From Tipula vernalis (taxonomy: Eukaryota; Arthropoda; Insecta; Diptera; Tipulidae): DNA of 64,000 nucleotides. Made by a program: the position numbers and the translations under genes. Location: assembly GCA_958295665.1 (NCBI GenBank), contig OY282558.1:31889045-31953044 (forward strand). Direction: 5' to 3'. This document shows positions 13,401 through 26,200 of this stretch, in pieces. Numbering within the stretch: position 1 is the first letter of the stretch; each line of letters starts with the position of its first letter. The notes under the pieces are model-generated. The model saw only the letters and a program-made list of their open reading frames with translations, was not told the DNA's origin and searched no databases.

Positions 13401-16000
13401 CACCTATAACGTTATAAGAATGTTATCTATATATCATAACATATAAGTTGAATGAACCATTTATGTTGTTGTTACATAAAGCTTAAGCAATTTTTTGTTA
13501 ATTTAACTCACAGCGATTATAAATTATCAAAGTATAACAAAAGATTATGATGTAATGCGTTATGGAGTTTCTATTTTTTTGGAAAAAACATTTTACTTTT
13601 TATTCACAAATTTCCCACAAGCCACTCTAAACAATTTAATTTTCTATTGTAGTTAAAATGTATATTGAAATTTTATGCGGGAAAATTTATATCTACCAAT
13701 TCGCATTTGTGAACTTTAAATAAAACAAAAAAAAAAAACTTAAATTTCTTAATGTAGTCGAGTCGGTACATTATTTCTGTATTTTGGCCATAAACACAAA
13801 TATATTCTGTGAAACGGACACCATTGAACAGAATGACGCCAGTTTATATTTTAATTTTAATTTTTATTTCTTCCTTGAATGAATCTTAATTGATTTTTGA
13901 TTAAACATAGCGAAATGAGAAAGTATTAACTATGCGAAAGAGATTGTTAGCAAAGTGCGGGAATTTCTATCATAAACATAATAGCACCAGGAAAACGGTA
14001 GTAACTGGTAATTGTTTAGTAGAGTGTAGACTAAGGAACATAGAGATAATGATTAAAGTACAATATCGGAGCGGAAAAAAGTCGAAGTTTTCCATTTGAT
14101 AAAATGTATTATTCGACAATTATGCAACAAGTGTTTACTGCACAAACAATCAATAAACTTTCTCCAAAAAATATATGCTGATGCGATGATAATGTACCCT
14201 AAACTCAAACAAGATTTAAGCTGCATCTTGATTCAAGTGAAATTTATTTATTCATTAATAAATATTGAAAATATTTGACAACTGGTGTAGGTCGAGTCAA
14301 CTATGGTTATAGTATTCGCATGAATTAGTGAACTCAAATAATACTTATCCAACATCAATTCTAGGTCAATGATTATAAATAAAAATAACAATAAATATAC
14401 AGTTTTGTTTGACATTTGTACATATACATACATATATTGTACATAAATACAACCGGAAAAAATTAATTTGATGGAATGTTGGAGTTGACAAAAATCTTGT
14501 TAATTCTATTTGCTTGCCTTCGAAAAAAAAACATTTTTATTTATTTTTCTTCAAATTAGAATAGTCAACGAACCAAACTGTATAAGTTTTTAGTTTTGGT
14601 CTAATTATCGCAACATGTTGAATATAATTGAAAATATTAATAGAATCTTGTCAAGGTTACGAATTTTTTTTTTTTTTTTTTTTTTTGTGGGTCTGGGAAT
14701 ACTCGTACAACTGAAATTAAAACAAATTAACATTTTTGGGTAAAAGAATTGTTAAAATATTAACGGGGGTTTTCTGTGGTTTTAACAGTTTTCTTCTAAT
14801 TCCAAAGTGCATAAAAAATAATTGAGAAAAACCGACTACGTTTTAAGAGCTGTCAATTAATAAAAAGCAGATTTCTTCTCGACCACTACTTTCTTTGGTC
14901 TAGGATGACTCACGACCGCCTTGAGAGCTTTATCAAATCAAATATACCGGAAAGACTTTTTGTGTAATATTTTACTTTTAATTAATTTTGATTTTAATGA
15001 AATAGTTTTTTAACTTAAAATATTTTTTAATTTATTTTTATACCATGAGGTTATTTTTATCGTAAAATAATAAAAATAATTTAAGTAAATATATCAATTT
15101 TTGCACAATTTTTTTTTAATAATAAATAGCCATGTTAGTTAGAGACTGGGATTTAGCTAAATCTACCACTAGAAAGAGGAACTTGAAGGGTTTTTAAGGT
15201 TTTTTATTGATAAAATCTAAGATTTTTTTGTAAAAAATGGTTACAAATAGACCGTTCAAAATATTGTCCTTCACTAGCCACTACCTTTTACCATCTTTCT
15301 GGTAATAAGTAGATTCTAGGTCGATAGAACGAAACTTCTTTACAGACTATCCGCGAATCGACCGATTTTTTGTATCCTCGTAGGTACACCTAACTTAGCA
15401 TACTAAAAGATGTCAATGATCGATCTCTTACTCTCACCGTATTTTGTTCTACTGTCACTGCCATGAAATTATACATCATCTCGTTTCCTCAATTAAGCTT
15501 TATTTATTGTAATCTCCGTCTATTAGTATAAAATTTTATACTATTCCATTCCATCGTGGTCGGTAGAGTATCGCAAAAAAATGTTTTAGTGATAAAATGG
15601 AGAAGAAATAGATAGTATGATTAATCGAACAAATTGAGAGTATCATAATTTTATTCTTGAAAAAAGAGATACAAGGTCTATCGAACTAAGAAAATAGTGA
15701 TGGTAGATTGGTAGAACAAATAACACCATTTGGTAAAGAAAGAACGAAAATAATCGAACATTGTAATTAGCTTTCATGTAGTACAACTGCTCATGTACAG
15801 TACAACTGGATATTGAAGGAAGATCTAGGAATAATACAGTCAACTAATGTATTGTGGTCGTACGTACAAATTAAAATAAAGTTTTAATTTTAAATTTAAA
15901 GTAATAAAACTTAAAAAGTGTTTTCACTTTACTTAAGTATGAGTACGAACGAAAGTGGTAGTAGAACCTTACTAGCTTTGCGATTATTCGCATTCTCTTT
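7464..16000. other. long AT-rich non-coding region
   Basis: About 8.5 kb with no frame longer than about 90 codons and none with recognisable protein motifs. It contains homopolymers such as a T run of about 20 near 14667-14688. A slightly more GC-rich stretch at 11280-11770 may be an old repeat, but I cannot assign it. The region may be intronic if a distal uif 5' exon lies upstream, or intergenic otherwise. Confidence 0.5.
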
Positions 16001-16058
16001 TAAAGTTTTCACAAGCACATTAAAAAAAAATCGAAATCAAAAATGAAAATCTCATCGC

Positions 16059-16215
16059 AAAATCTCACTTTGTACTACACAGTTTAGCTAGTGAAAAATG
16101 AATTGTTCGTATTAGAAGGAACCGAAACAGTTCGAAACAGAGACATCTATGTTTTAATCCGAACAATTCATTTTACCCTATAGCTAAACTGCGTACTGCA
16201 AAATGAAATTCAGTG
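16059..16215. repeat. imperfect inverted repeat (hairpin)
   Basis: The left arm at about 16059-16116 contains CAGTTTAGCTAGTGAAAAAT and GAATTGTTCG. The right arm at about 16160-16215 contains CGAACAATTCATTTTACC and TATAGCTAAACTG. Together they form an imperfect stem of about 55 bp with a loop of about 40 nt. It could be a MITE relic or a structured transcript. No coding content is seen. Confidence 0.5.
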
Positions 16216-16299
16216 GTGAACATTCTTCGCTTGTGTCATTTTTACATGAAAATTTTCATTTCACCTTTTGGGTATTCATCATTTCGGTATTTTATAATT

Positions 16300-17936
16300 T
16301 TTTCAATCGCCTACTGTATCAAATTCAGACTAAATAGAAATTGGCAAATTCAAATTATCTGATCTAAAATTTTACGAAAATCGCCTAACCAATTTTCCAC
16401 GACCGATTTATCCAGTTTTTGTTTTGGAGATCAGTGAAAATGTATTTTACGTCAAGTGCGTACTAAGCTTTACGAAAAAAGAATGAAAATTTCTGTTTTG
16501 TTTGCGAAAGTTTTCAATCCTGCGATAAACAAAACAAACTGAAATATTGTTCCTAAGTGAATACTTTATTGACTTATTATGATTTTTTTATTGACCTTTA
16601 GAAATATCTAAAATGACAAAATTGTTTTGCCCAGATTTAACAGGTGATACCTATTATAAATATGTAATTTAAAGATATTAAAGTAGATTTTATAATAAAT
16701 TCCCTAAAAGATGTTAATGTCAAAATGAATGCTTCGTTGAGTTTAATTTATGAAGTTCGGATAAATCGACAAAATATTTAAACTACCATAAATCAGGCTT
16801 GCTAGAATTGGTGTTTTCCGTACCTTTACGTATTTACATAAAAATTATTTCTATCTCACCGAAAGATCTTAGCAAACGAGACACACACATTTTTAGATAG
16901 CCATGGATCATTTATAACCAAAAAATATAGCAACTTCGCAAAATCTAGAAGATATGTACTCGTATGTGAATTATAAGAAGAGCATTCTTTTCGTCACATC
17001 GATCGGAACACCAATATAAATATTTCGAAAAAGGTAACTCGTTAATTAGCAGAACAAGAATATTACATACGATAAGTTAGGTGACCCAAAGAAACAGAGA
17101 TGACTCTGTCTAATATTTAGCAATAGGTAGTAATAGAATAGGTATTTCAATAGGAGCCACACATTTTAACTGACTTTTATATAGATTCAAATGGTTAAAT
17201 TTAACGGTATATTTATTAGTCAGAGAAAATCCCCAACTAACCAAAAATAAGTGTCCAACTCAAATCTTTTGTGAACTTAGACTTGTGTAAAGGGATGAAA
17301 CACACCTGGCTTATCAATAATTTAACTTTAAAAATAAATCCGCAAACCGTCCTATTTTATTGTACGCCACTGCACATTTGGTTGATGATCATCTTCGATA
17401 TGACGAAAATTCTCAATTCATTCAAACTGTTTAATTTTTGATGATGTGATAATTCATACTAATCTTCTTTCCCCACAAATTAGCTCAGATGATATTAAGA
17501 GATTTTCGAGGATTTTTCCATGATTATTTTTTGAGTTTCTAGGCATTCGAAATTATTTTTAAAAGTTTTAGAGATGATCATGGTTTTTGTATTTTCTTGA
17601 GATTCGAAATATAAGAATTTCTCAAGTGTTGGTTTGTATACTTATTCGTTATTTCCCAGCTTATTTTCCGATTTTTTAATTTATGAATTGCTTGATATAG
17701 AAAAGAAGTAGGTACCAGGTGATTCAGATGGTTTTACCAAAATTTATTCGGTAGTAGGAAACTAATAGTTTAGAAAATAGATTTAACTAGCATTCTTTAA
17801 AGAATATTAGCAAACGTTTCAGTGAATTTTAGAAATGGACGCATATTGTTTATTGACGCTTTTGTATCACTTATGTTTTTCTCAGTTAGTTACTAGCTCT
17901 ACTTGCAAACATTTTTATATTCAATCTCTCCATAAG
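16300..17936. other. non-coding AT-rich sequence
   Basis: No recognisable gene. A short inverted pair of about 22 bp is visible around 16485-16545 (TTCTGTTTTGTTTGCG against CGATAAACAAAACAAACTG). Confidence 0.4.
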
Positions 17937-18627
17937 CAGGGTGATTATTGGGTCTTAAGTATGTACTAATCTGAGGACACTAATCTGAGCAAAAAATTAT
18001 ATGACAGCACATATCCTATCTGTAACGGTTATCGAGATAATCAAGGCAAAAGCCACAGCACCAGACCAATATGGATTCCCTCCATTTTTATTGTGATAAT
18101 CAAGGTTCTGAACTTCACTTGTAAGTTAAAATCTTTTACTAGAAAATTACTCAAATAAACGTCTTCTTTTTGAAAATTAATTAGTTTATCAAAGACAGGG
18201 CCAATATAAGGTTAAATTCATTAAATACACTTCACACTAAAAAAGGTGTGAAAATCTGTAATTTTTTCAAAATCTTTGGAAAATTTACTGTAATTTTGAA
18301 GTATATTAGTCGTACTGACAAGTTACATATTTTCCGCACAAATTCAATTATCACATTCAAGCTTCAATAGTTTTATACCTAAAATATAAGAAAACAAAAA
18401 AACTTTATTATCCCTGCGATAAGAAAACGTTTATTTGAGTAATTTGTGAGTAATAGTTTTTAAGTTATAAGTGAAATTCAAAGTGACTAATTTTACAGTA
18501 GCGGTATAGATAGGATATGTGCCTGTAATGGTTATAGATAGGATATGTGCTGTCACATAATTTTTTGTTTAGGTTAGTGTCCTCCATCACCTCCCGAATT
18601 TATTGTACTAACTTAAGAGTCACCCTG
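17937..18627. mobile_element. long-terminal-inverted-repeat non-autonomous element
   Basis: The left end, CAGGGTGATTATTGGGTCTT, is mirrored by a right end finishing AGAGTCACCCTG. Matching continues inward in blocks. GAGGACACTAATCTGAGC and GACAGCACATATCCTATC at 17975-18020 pair with the complement of 18500-18590. ACTTCACTTGTAAGTT through ATTACTCAAATAAACG at 18108-18160 pairs with 18425-18475. Arms of about 220-240 bp enclose a centre with no gene. The left arm carries a ~64-bp extra segment between two GATAATCAAGG repeats, and the right arm has a ~29-bp tandem duplication. I could not identify a clear target-site duplication, so the superfamily is unassigned. Confidence 0.7.
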
Positions 18628-18771
18628 TTTATTACTCCTAATTATTACTAATAGTCGAGAATACTTTATCAAATTTTGTATGAATTTTATTTGATAGCCA
18701 ATAGCCATCAGTCGTAGCTAATTTGATTTCATATCTTTAGCTTTTTTTATTCTATTGTCTTGGACCTTGGT

Positions 18772-18855
18772 ATTCTTCAAATTCACCGAAAAAAGTCGCC
18801 GGTGACTTTTTATTCCAATGTCACCGGTGACTTTTTTCGATGAATTTCAAGAATT
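18772..18855. repeat. near-perfect hairpin
   Basis: The left arm (ATTCTTCAAATTCACCG, AAAAAAGTCGCCGGTGA) pairs with the right arm (TCACCGGTGACTTTTTTCG, ATGAATTTCAAGAATTC). Each arm is about 33-35 bp with few mismatches, around a ~15-nt loop. The arms also contain a direct copy of CCGGTGACTTTTT. This could be a MITE core or a structured transcript element. Confidence 0.7.
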
Positions 18856-18859
18856 CGGG

Positions 18860-20217
18860 CCCTGTCGTGAAACTATGTTAATATAAATTTTCCGGAGGGC
18901 AAAAAGTGCCACAACTGATTTCTGTCCAATGGACAACTGCAGAGCAGATATGTACATAGCACTACATTAAGTTTGCAAAGTCCTGTGAATGATATTTTGA
19001 TTCAAAATTGTAACCACTGTTTTATGAATCCAGATCTTGGAATCAACTACTACCTACTTCTTGAGGTACTTGTACTTTTAAAGGTTTTTTTCAATCAAAA
19101 ATTTAACATAAGATTTATAGCGCTGTTGTCGTCAATTTATTACACAAATTATTAAAGTATAGATTGTTTTAGAGTTTTAGATAATTGGTCATTCCGGTAA
19201 CGTAAATACAAATAAACACAAAAAAAAAAACAAACAATTGAATTCTTACATTATATTACCACGCGGTTAAGAATATAATTTTTAATTATTTTATTTATTT
19301 ATTTTCTTTTAATTATTTTTATAGAAAACTACACAAACAAATATTTTTTAAAGTACAAAACGTACACGATGAAAGTTGTTCTCAATTTTATAGTGCGTTT
19401 TCTAAGCTACGCACACATATCAATAGCACTTTGCCAGACAGTAGATTATTTTGAAACAATATAATAAATATTAAACAAAACAATAATATCTAATGAATTA
19501 TTAATCGACATAATTGATTTTCTCTTTTCTTTAAATCTCGATGTAATTGTGTTAAAATTGTGATAAGATGATTAAGGTTTATATGTACATACGTATGTAC
19601 AGGGGGAAAATTACAAGAAAATTTACAGGTCTTAAATTGTTTAGAATTTTGGTTTGCGGTTTTATATTGATGATATACGGAAATTGATTTTTCTTGTAAT
19701 CTTATATACCATTAATGTATGTATGTACTTTAGATATGAGTATGTACGAGGTGTAATGTGGTTAGTAATTGTATTTTATTACTTGTTACATTTATACTAC
19801 TGTTGTATGGGAACTAGAATTTGTTTAATAGAACTGTGGTTTTAAAGATTTCATAATTTACGATGTTTTATTTTTTCTTTCTATTTCATAACTGTTTACT
19901 GTTTTTAAAATAAATATTACCGATGTAAATCAAGTAACTAAGTTTAGAAAGTAAAAACCTCACATAAACGATAACAATCATTTAAAATTGGAAATATATT
20001 TCCAATTTCACTCTACGTATGTATATGCCAGCACAATATTTACCACACAAAACAAAGCGAAAATACTAATAAAATTGTGTCCCCAGGTGAAAAATTTACA
20101 TGTAATTAGTAGTAGACAACAACAAAAAAAAAAAAATTTCACTATTTAATTTACCAAAAACACAAATTGAATTTATTATTTATAACTTTTTTTTTTTTTT
20201 TATTTATGTATTTTCAG
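18860..20217. other. uif: non-coding sequence upstream of the first recognised uif exon
   Basis: AT-rich, with no supported exon. It ends in a T-rich tract and TTTTCAG at 20211-20217, a good 3' splice site. An exon carrying the signal peptide must therefore lie further upstream. Confidence 0.6.
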
Positions 20218-20299
20218 GTTGGGAATTACGAGGTCTAAATTGTTACAAATATTTTCCGATAAAGCATTCATGGGATAAAGCAGCTGAATTATGTAGGCG
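20218..20299 (+). CDS. uif: uif exon: start of C-type lectin domain
   Basis: This 82-bp exon is too short to stand out as an open frame. It is preceded by a T-rich tract and TTTTCAG, and followed by the donor GTAAGT at 20300. Read after two leading bases it encodes a lectin start: [12 protein letters not shown], then an A-A-E-L-C-R motif. It ends with CG, and the first base of the next exon (A) completes an Arg codon, leading into [12 protein letters not shown]. The fit of phase, splice sites and lectin sequence makes this exon firm. The upstream exon must contribute one base to the first codon. Confidence 0.9.
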
Positions 20300-23200
20300 G
20301 TAAGTTCTTATTAATTTAATTTCACTTTTTTGTGATCTAACCTCAAAATCTTAGTACCTATATGTAAGTAACGAACAATTGTTCGAATACCATAGAAACT
20401 TGTTCTAGTTGTATAATCAATCGAATATTTTATAATAACTAAGTCATACACAAACAAGCACCATGCATAATTTAAAATAAAATACCAAAAGATCTTTCTT
20501 TTCGGTTGAGAAAACATAAAACTATTTCGAATAAAAGAAACTAATGAAAATTTAATGATTTTCAAAATAAAATTTTACAACACAGGATTTTGATTTATTC
20601 TCATATAAATTAGTGCTAAGATTTATTTGTGAAGATAAAATGTAAAATTCCATTAAAAAAAACATTTCAAATTTTTTTAATTAACTAATTTTTTGTATAA
20701 TTTCTAGTGCTTGTAAGTAAGTACAGAATGATTCATTAATTCAACTGGAATTTTTGTATGACTTATACATTTTTTCAAATGACTTCTTACTGAAGGATAC
20801 AGCGACACGATCGTTTACATTCGAGTTTTAGGTTCTTAAAATAATCACAATAAATATACGTACTTTCTTTTTTTTGGATAATTCCACAAATTTCTCCAAA
20901 GGTTCTTGCCACACGCCAGATGTTATCTCGAAGGCATTCGAAATTTTGCCTTCTATTAACACCTTGCACTTCTCCAGCATCCTTCTCAGAGTAAAAGTTT
21001 TATCGGTCGTTGACCTATTTGGACGGGAACCACATTGATAATCACCCAAGATTCTCTCATTCAAATATTACGTTGACCTCAGTCCATTTCCTAGGAATGT
21101 GGCAAAGTTCTAGGCTGCCTCTGAAGATAACTTGCAGCCAGGATAGAGCCAATTCAATGGCTTGCTGAACATCCGCAGGAATAATGCCATCAGGTTCAGC
21201 TAACTTTTATGGCTTATAGCTGTTAATCGCCCACACTAACTTCCTCCTGCTTATTATTTGACTTTCAACGCCTGAATCCATAAAAACATTCGGCATTTCG
21301 GAAAGTGGGTTATCAGTAGTAACTCCAAAGATTCAGCACTAGTTAAGGTCCAAGAACCATCCGGTCACTGGGGGTGACTTGAGATGATAGGACTTGAAGC
21401 CAGTACTTTTCGTAGCCTAGCAGCCTCAGAGGACTCCTTTATTTTACTCCAGGCACTTATTTTGACATTTCTTATTCCCTCTATATTGTATGTTCTGAGG
21501 ACTTTCTTATAGCAGTCCCAATCCGCAATAGTTCTTGCTTTCTTGGCTTTTCTAAAAAGCCTTTTACATTTTGACGAGAGTGTGGCTTCTGTAATCAGTT
21601 CATACTTAAGGTAGCAGTGAACAGAAAAGGAATGGTTATCAGACACTTTCCAATTCACCAAACTATCCTTAATCAAATCTGAGACAAGTGTGATATCTAG
21701 CACCCTTCTCGGTTTCTAGTTGTAAAAGTGGGCTTACACCCAAAATTACACATTTGAAAGTTAGTACTAAGAATAAAATCAAGGAGTAACTCACCTCTCT
21801 CGTTTATACCCGTACTTGTGTGGTGTGAGTTCACATTACTGGCCAGGATGACTACAACTTTTCGCTTCTGAGAATACATTGAAGCACCTCTAAGAATTCC
21901 AGCTGGTATATCGTCACCTTCATATGGTAGATAGGCTGAAATGAGTGTAATGTATGGAGTTAATTTAAATATTCAAATATAGATGTCATGAGGATGAATT
22001 GTAAAACTAAACTTAGGATGGATTAATAAAAAGTACAGTGTAAGAAAAGATATAGAAGTGTACGTCGGTGATTAAAGAGAAATAAAAAAAATTAATTGAA
22101 GCGTTTTAAATCTAAAGAAAGGATTACCATCCGGCATAAAATACACAACATTGGCGACGAGGTAAAAGAAAACCCACAAATTAAATAATAATAAGATTAT
22201 TTTTGGTAAATAAAGTAAAAAAAAAAATGAATGATAACCTCAAAACACTATGGGGCCACATGCCACCGTTTAATTATAAGCGAGACAGCTGGAAAGTGTA
22301 CAAAGGACGATTTGAGCAGTTTATTACTGTATTTAAAATAGAGGATGACAACCAGAAAAAAGCACCATTATTAAACTTTTGCGGAAATGACACATATCAA
22401 TTTATATATAGTCTATGTTGTCCATCTGAAGTCCAAGAAACTGGATGACCATTTTTTTGATGCGGTTAATGTGTGGATCCAGAGGAAAACTTTTTTCGAG
22501 TGTGTTCAAGAAGAGGGTGAATCGTGCCAAGATTTTGTAATGAAGTTGCGTGGTATGGCTATATGGATTGCAAATTTGGTCAACATATGGAGGATACGAT
22601 TCTATATAAATTTGTCACGGGAATAAACAATAATAAAATTGTTGACGAACTGTGTGAAGATACGAGAAATATAGACAGCTTAAAAATGCGTTGGATCTAT
22701 CAAAGAAGATAGAAAATAAATTGATGGTCGAAAAGCCGAGCGATGAACAAATGTCGGGTAAACAAAAGAATAACAATGATAGAAGAGTTACACCAAGAAT
22801 AGGAACACAACAGTCAGTGGATCAACAACAAAAGAGTGTAAAATGTATACATTGCGGGTACAACAACCATTTGAGTAATTACTGTCGGTTTAAGAATGTA
22901 ATATGCAGAAGGTGTAATGTACGGGGTCACATGCAGAAGGTGTGCACCAAAGTGGGAGAGGAGGAGTCAAATTGCATTTTGAGGAGTGACGAAGCTGCAT
23001 TGGGCGAGACGGTGAATATAAAAAAAAATGTGATAATTGTAATGAAGAATCAGGGGTAGATCTTAGTGTTGAAAGAGTGGATATTAATAGGGTAGTTCAA
23101 ATTGTAAATGGTAATTCATTCAGTGTTGCAAAGGATGATTTGTTTTTCAAGTAATACCAGGGATTTTAACGAAATTTATTATAACGGTTCTGAATGTAAT

Positions 23201-26200
23201 TCTGCAATTGAGCTGTATTTGACAATTGAAAATAAACCAATTAAGTTTAAGGTAGATACTGGAGCTTCGATTTCAGCGATTCCTGGAAAGGTTTATGGTG
23301 ATGAGTTATCGCATGTTAAGTTGTTAAAAGATTCTACTATGGTGAAAGATTATAATGGAAATATGCTAAAACAACGTGGGTGTATTTAAAATTCTAGTTA
23401 TTGAGGGAGTGCAGAAATCCATTTTAGGTCGTGATTTTTTCCGGTCGTTCGATATAATGCAAATTGAAATTAACCAATTAGATAATGTAGAGGGATCTGA
23501 CCATTTAGATCAAATTGTTAATAGGTATAAAGGATTATTCGATGGCGAATTAGGGAAATTGAAGAACGTGAAAGTTCGTTTAGTTATGGTGGAGGGAGTA
23601 ACTCCCCTAAGTATGTTCCGGCGAGAAAATTTCCATTTGCGTTTCTACCAGAAGTGGAAAAGGAATTAACAAAATTAGAAAAGGCAGGAATAATAGAAAG
23701 AATTGAAGCTACAAATTGGGGTACACCTTTGGTTCCGATATTAAAAGAAGATGGGAATATAAGGATATGTGCCGATTACAAGGTGACTTTGAATAAATAT
23801 TTGAAGGAGACAAACTATAGGTTACCTAATATTGAGGATATGTTATATCATGTATAAGTTACGGGATGCAAGAGTTTTTTCGAAATTAGACTTGGATAGG
23901 GCTTATTACTAGCTGGAGTTGGAGGAAGAGTCAAAAAATTTGGTTTCATGGAGTACGCATATTGGAAATTTTAGAATGAATCGTTTGCCCTTTGGTGTTA
24001 AACCGGCGTCTAGGGCGTTTGGGGAGCATCGTGAGATTCCTCAAATGTCGACAAGTCGATTGCAGCGATGGACATTTCATCTTTCTGCCTTTAAGTACAC
24101 AACTGAATATGTAAAGTCAGGACAGAACTGTGCTGACGCTCTGTCTCCGTTTCCATCTGAGGTTAAGTCGCCAAGTACTGAAGAGGTTAACTATTTCAAT
24201 TATGTATGTGCAAATGATAGTTTACCTCTAAGTTGGGATAAGGCAGGAAACTGAGAAGGATGGTGAGCTAATGGAAGTGATAAAGGCGGTGAAGAGCAAT
24301 TGTTTTGATGATTTGGATAAGATTAAATTTGGATCGTATTTAGTAAAGAAAGATGAGTTAGTCATGGAAGAGGAAGTGTTAATGTTTGGACATCGGGTGA
24401 TAGTTCCAAGTACTCTCAGACAGCAGTTATTGCATCAAGTGCATCAAACTGTATGGTGGCCAAAAATGGATAAGGAGGTGGAGGCATTAATAAGAAAATG
24501 CGAGAATTACATAAATGTATTGTCTAATCCTCCAAAAGCGCCACTTATTCCATGGTCGCGTCCAGATGGTCCATAGAAGAGGATCCATATTGATTTTGCG
24601 GGACCTATGTGTAATAGATATTTCATAATTATATTAGATGCTTTTAGTAAGCGGATTGAAGTTTTTTACACTTCCAGTCCAACCACGGAATTCACAATTC
24701 GTTGTTTGTCGAATGTATTTTCACGATTTGGTTTACCGGAACAAATTGTAAGTGACAACGGGTCACAGTTTGTATCAGTTGCGTTCAAGAAATTTGTGTA
24801 TTCGAATGGCATAAAGCATTCGTTGACACCGACATATTTTCCTGCCACAAATGGGGCAGCTGAGAATGCCATAAAAACGGTCAAAAAGGCCTTGTATACT
24901 GTGAGGCTTGACAAAAGTCCGGGAAATGTGGACAACATGTTGTGCAATTTTCTTTCTGATTATAGAAATGTAGCTCATTGTACAACAAAGGTTGCTCCAA
25001 CGTCATTAGTTCTGAATTTTAAGCCTAAAATAAAGTTGGATTTGCTGTTGCCTAGACCTGGAAAAGGAAAAGGTTTGGGACACTGATTTGAATGAAGGGT
25101 TAAGTCTTATTATTATTAAATAATATGTTTAGTCTTAATAATAAAATAGAAATAGAAGATGGAAGGCGAGTAATCGAAGCACAAGATTTAGATGATGTTG
25201 AGGAAATTCGGAAAAGGAAACCAGTTAAAAATGAGGAGAATCGAGAATTTAATATTGTGATGTTCTACCATGGGGGTAATGGAACTGAAGACTGACATCT
25301 TGTAAATAATGAGTCAATTATGGTTAATCATGATGTTGAATTGGAAGAGTTTGTAGAGGGGAATAATGTGGAAAATTCGGTGATCAGTAAAAAAGAGAAA
25401 TAAAAAAAATTAATTGAAGCGTTTTAAATCTAAAGAAAGGATTACCATCCGGCATAAAATACACAACACTGAGCCAGAGATTTAAACTACCAATCTCAAT
25501 GCCAGCCGCCACTACATCTGGGTTACCATAATTAAACAGCACAAATAGGGGAGGGTGGGGATACTTGATTCCATTTTCGTTTTCTAAGTCGAATACTAAT
25601 TTGACAATATTTATTAGTTAATGTCCTACTTTAAATAAGTCGCCTGATTAATCAATTTTCAAATATAAGTCCATTTGGAGTTCTGGTACTTAGCAAACAG
25701 AAGATATTTAATATTATAACAGGATGGAGAAAGGTAATCATGTATCACCAGTTACGGGAGATATGATTACTTCATCCGGGAGACGTGATCCTGGGCTAAA
25801 CAAGTCTCCCTCACAAATTGAAAAACTCCATCCTCATAAAAAAAAATCTTTACTGACTTCAAATAAAATAAAACATCACAAAAACTGGTTTATAAAAATA
25901 TAGAATGAGCTTCTTGCTTATCACATTAACTTAAAATATTTACTTCATAAATAAAATCTTTTTGAGAAACAATTATAATTTTGTTTAAATGTTTACTCAA
26001 CCATAAATTTTTTTAACGATTTAGGAAAAGCAAAGCAACCGATACGTCGACTTAAAGACTTAAATAAAGGTGTTGGTAGCTTTTTTATTATTTGGCTGTG
26101 ATCCACTTCTGCAAAATCTTCCTTTTCAGGCCATTTAAAGGTCTTATCATCTCGTTTTCTTGCGAATTTAACCAAATACCCTTTCATTGTTTGTTTTTGT

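Larger units (their letters stand above)
21946..25469 (+). mobile_element. Ty3/gypsy LTR retrotransposon, degenerate
   Basis: The element is flanked by a 4-bp direct repeat TGAG (21942-21945 and 25470-25473). The left LTR is about 21946-22150, starting TGT and ending ACAACA. It is followed by TTGGCGACGAGG, which looks like a tRNA primer-binding site. The right LTR is truncated. Only its last ~90 bp (25379-25468) match the left LTR, from about CGGTGAT onward. Coding remnants run in the expected order gag, protease, reverse transcriptase, RNase H, integrase. Many frameshifts and an internal deletion make it non-functional. The insertion lies in the LINE endonuclease. Removing it together with one TGAG copy restores the LINE reading frame. 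Confidence 0.85.
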
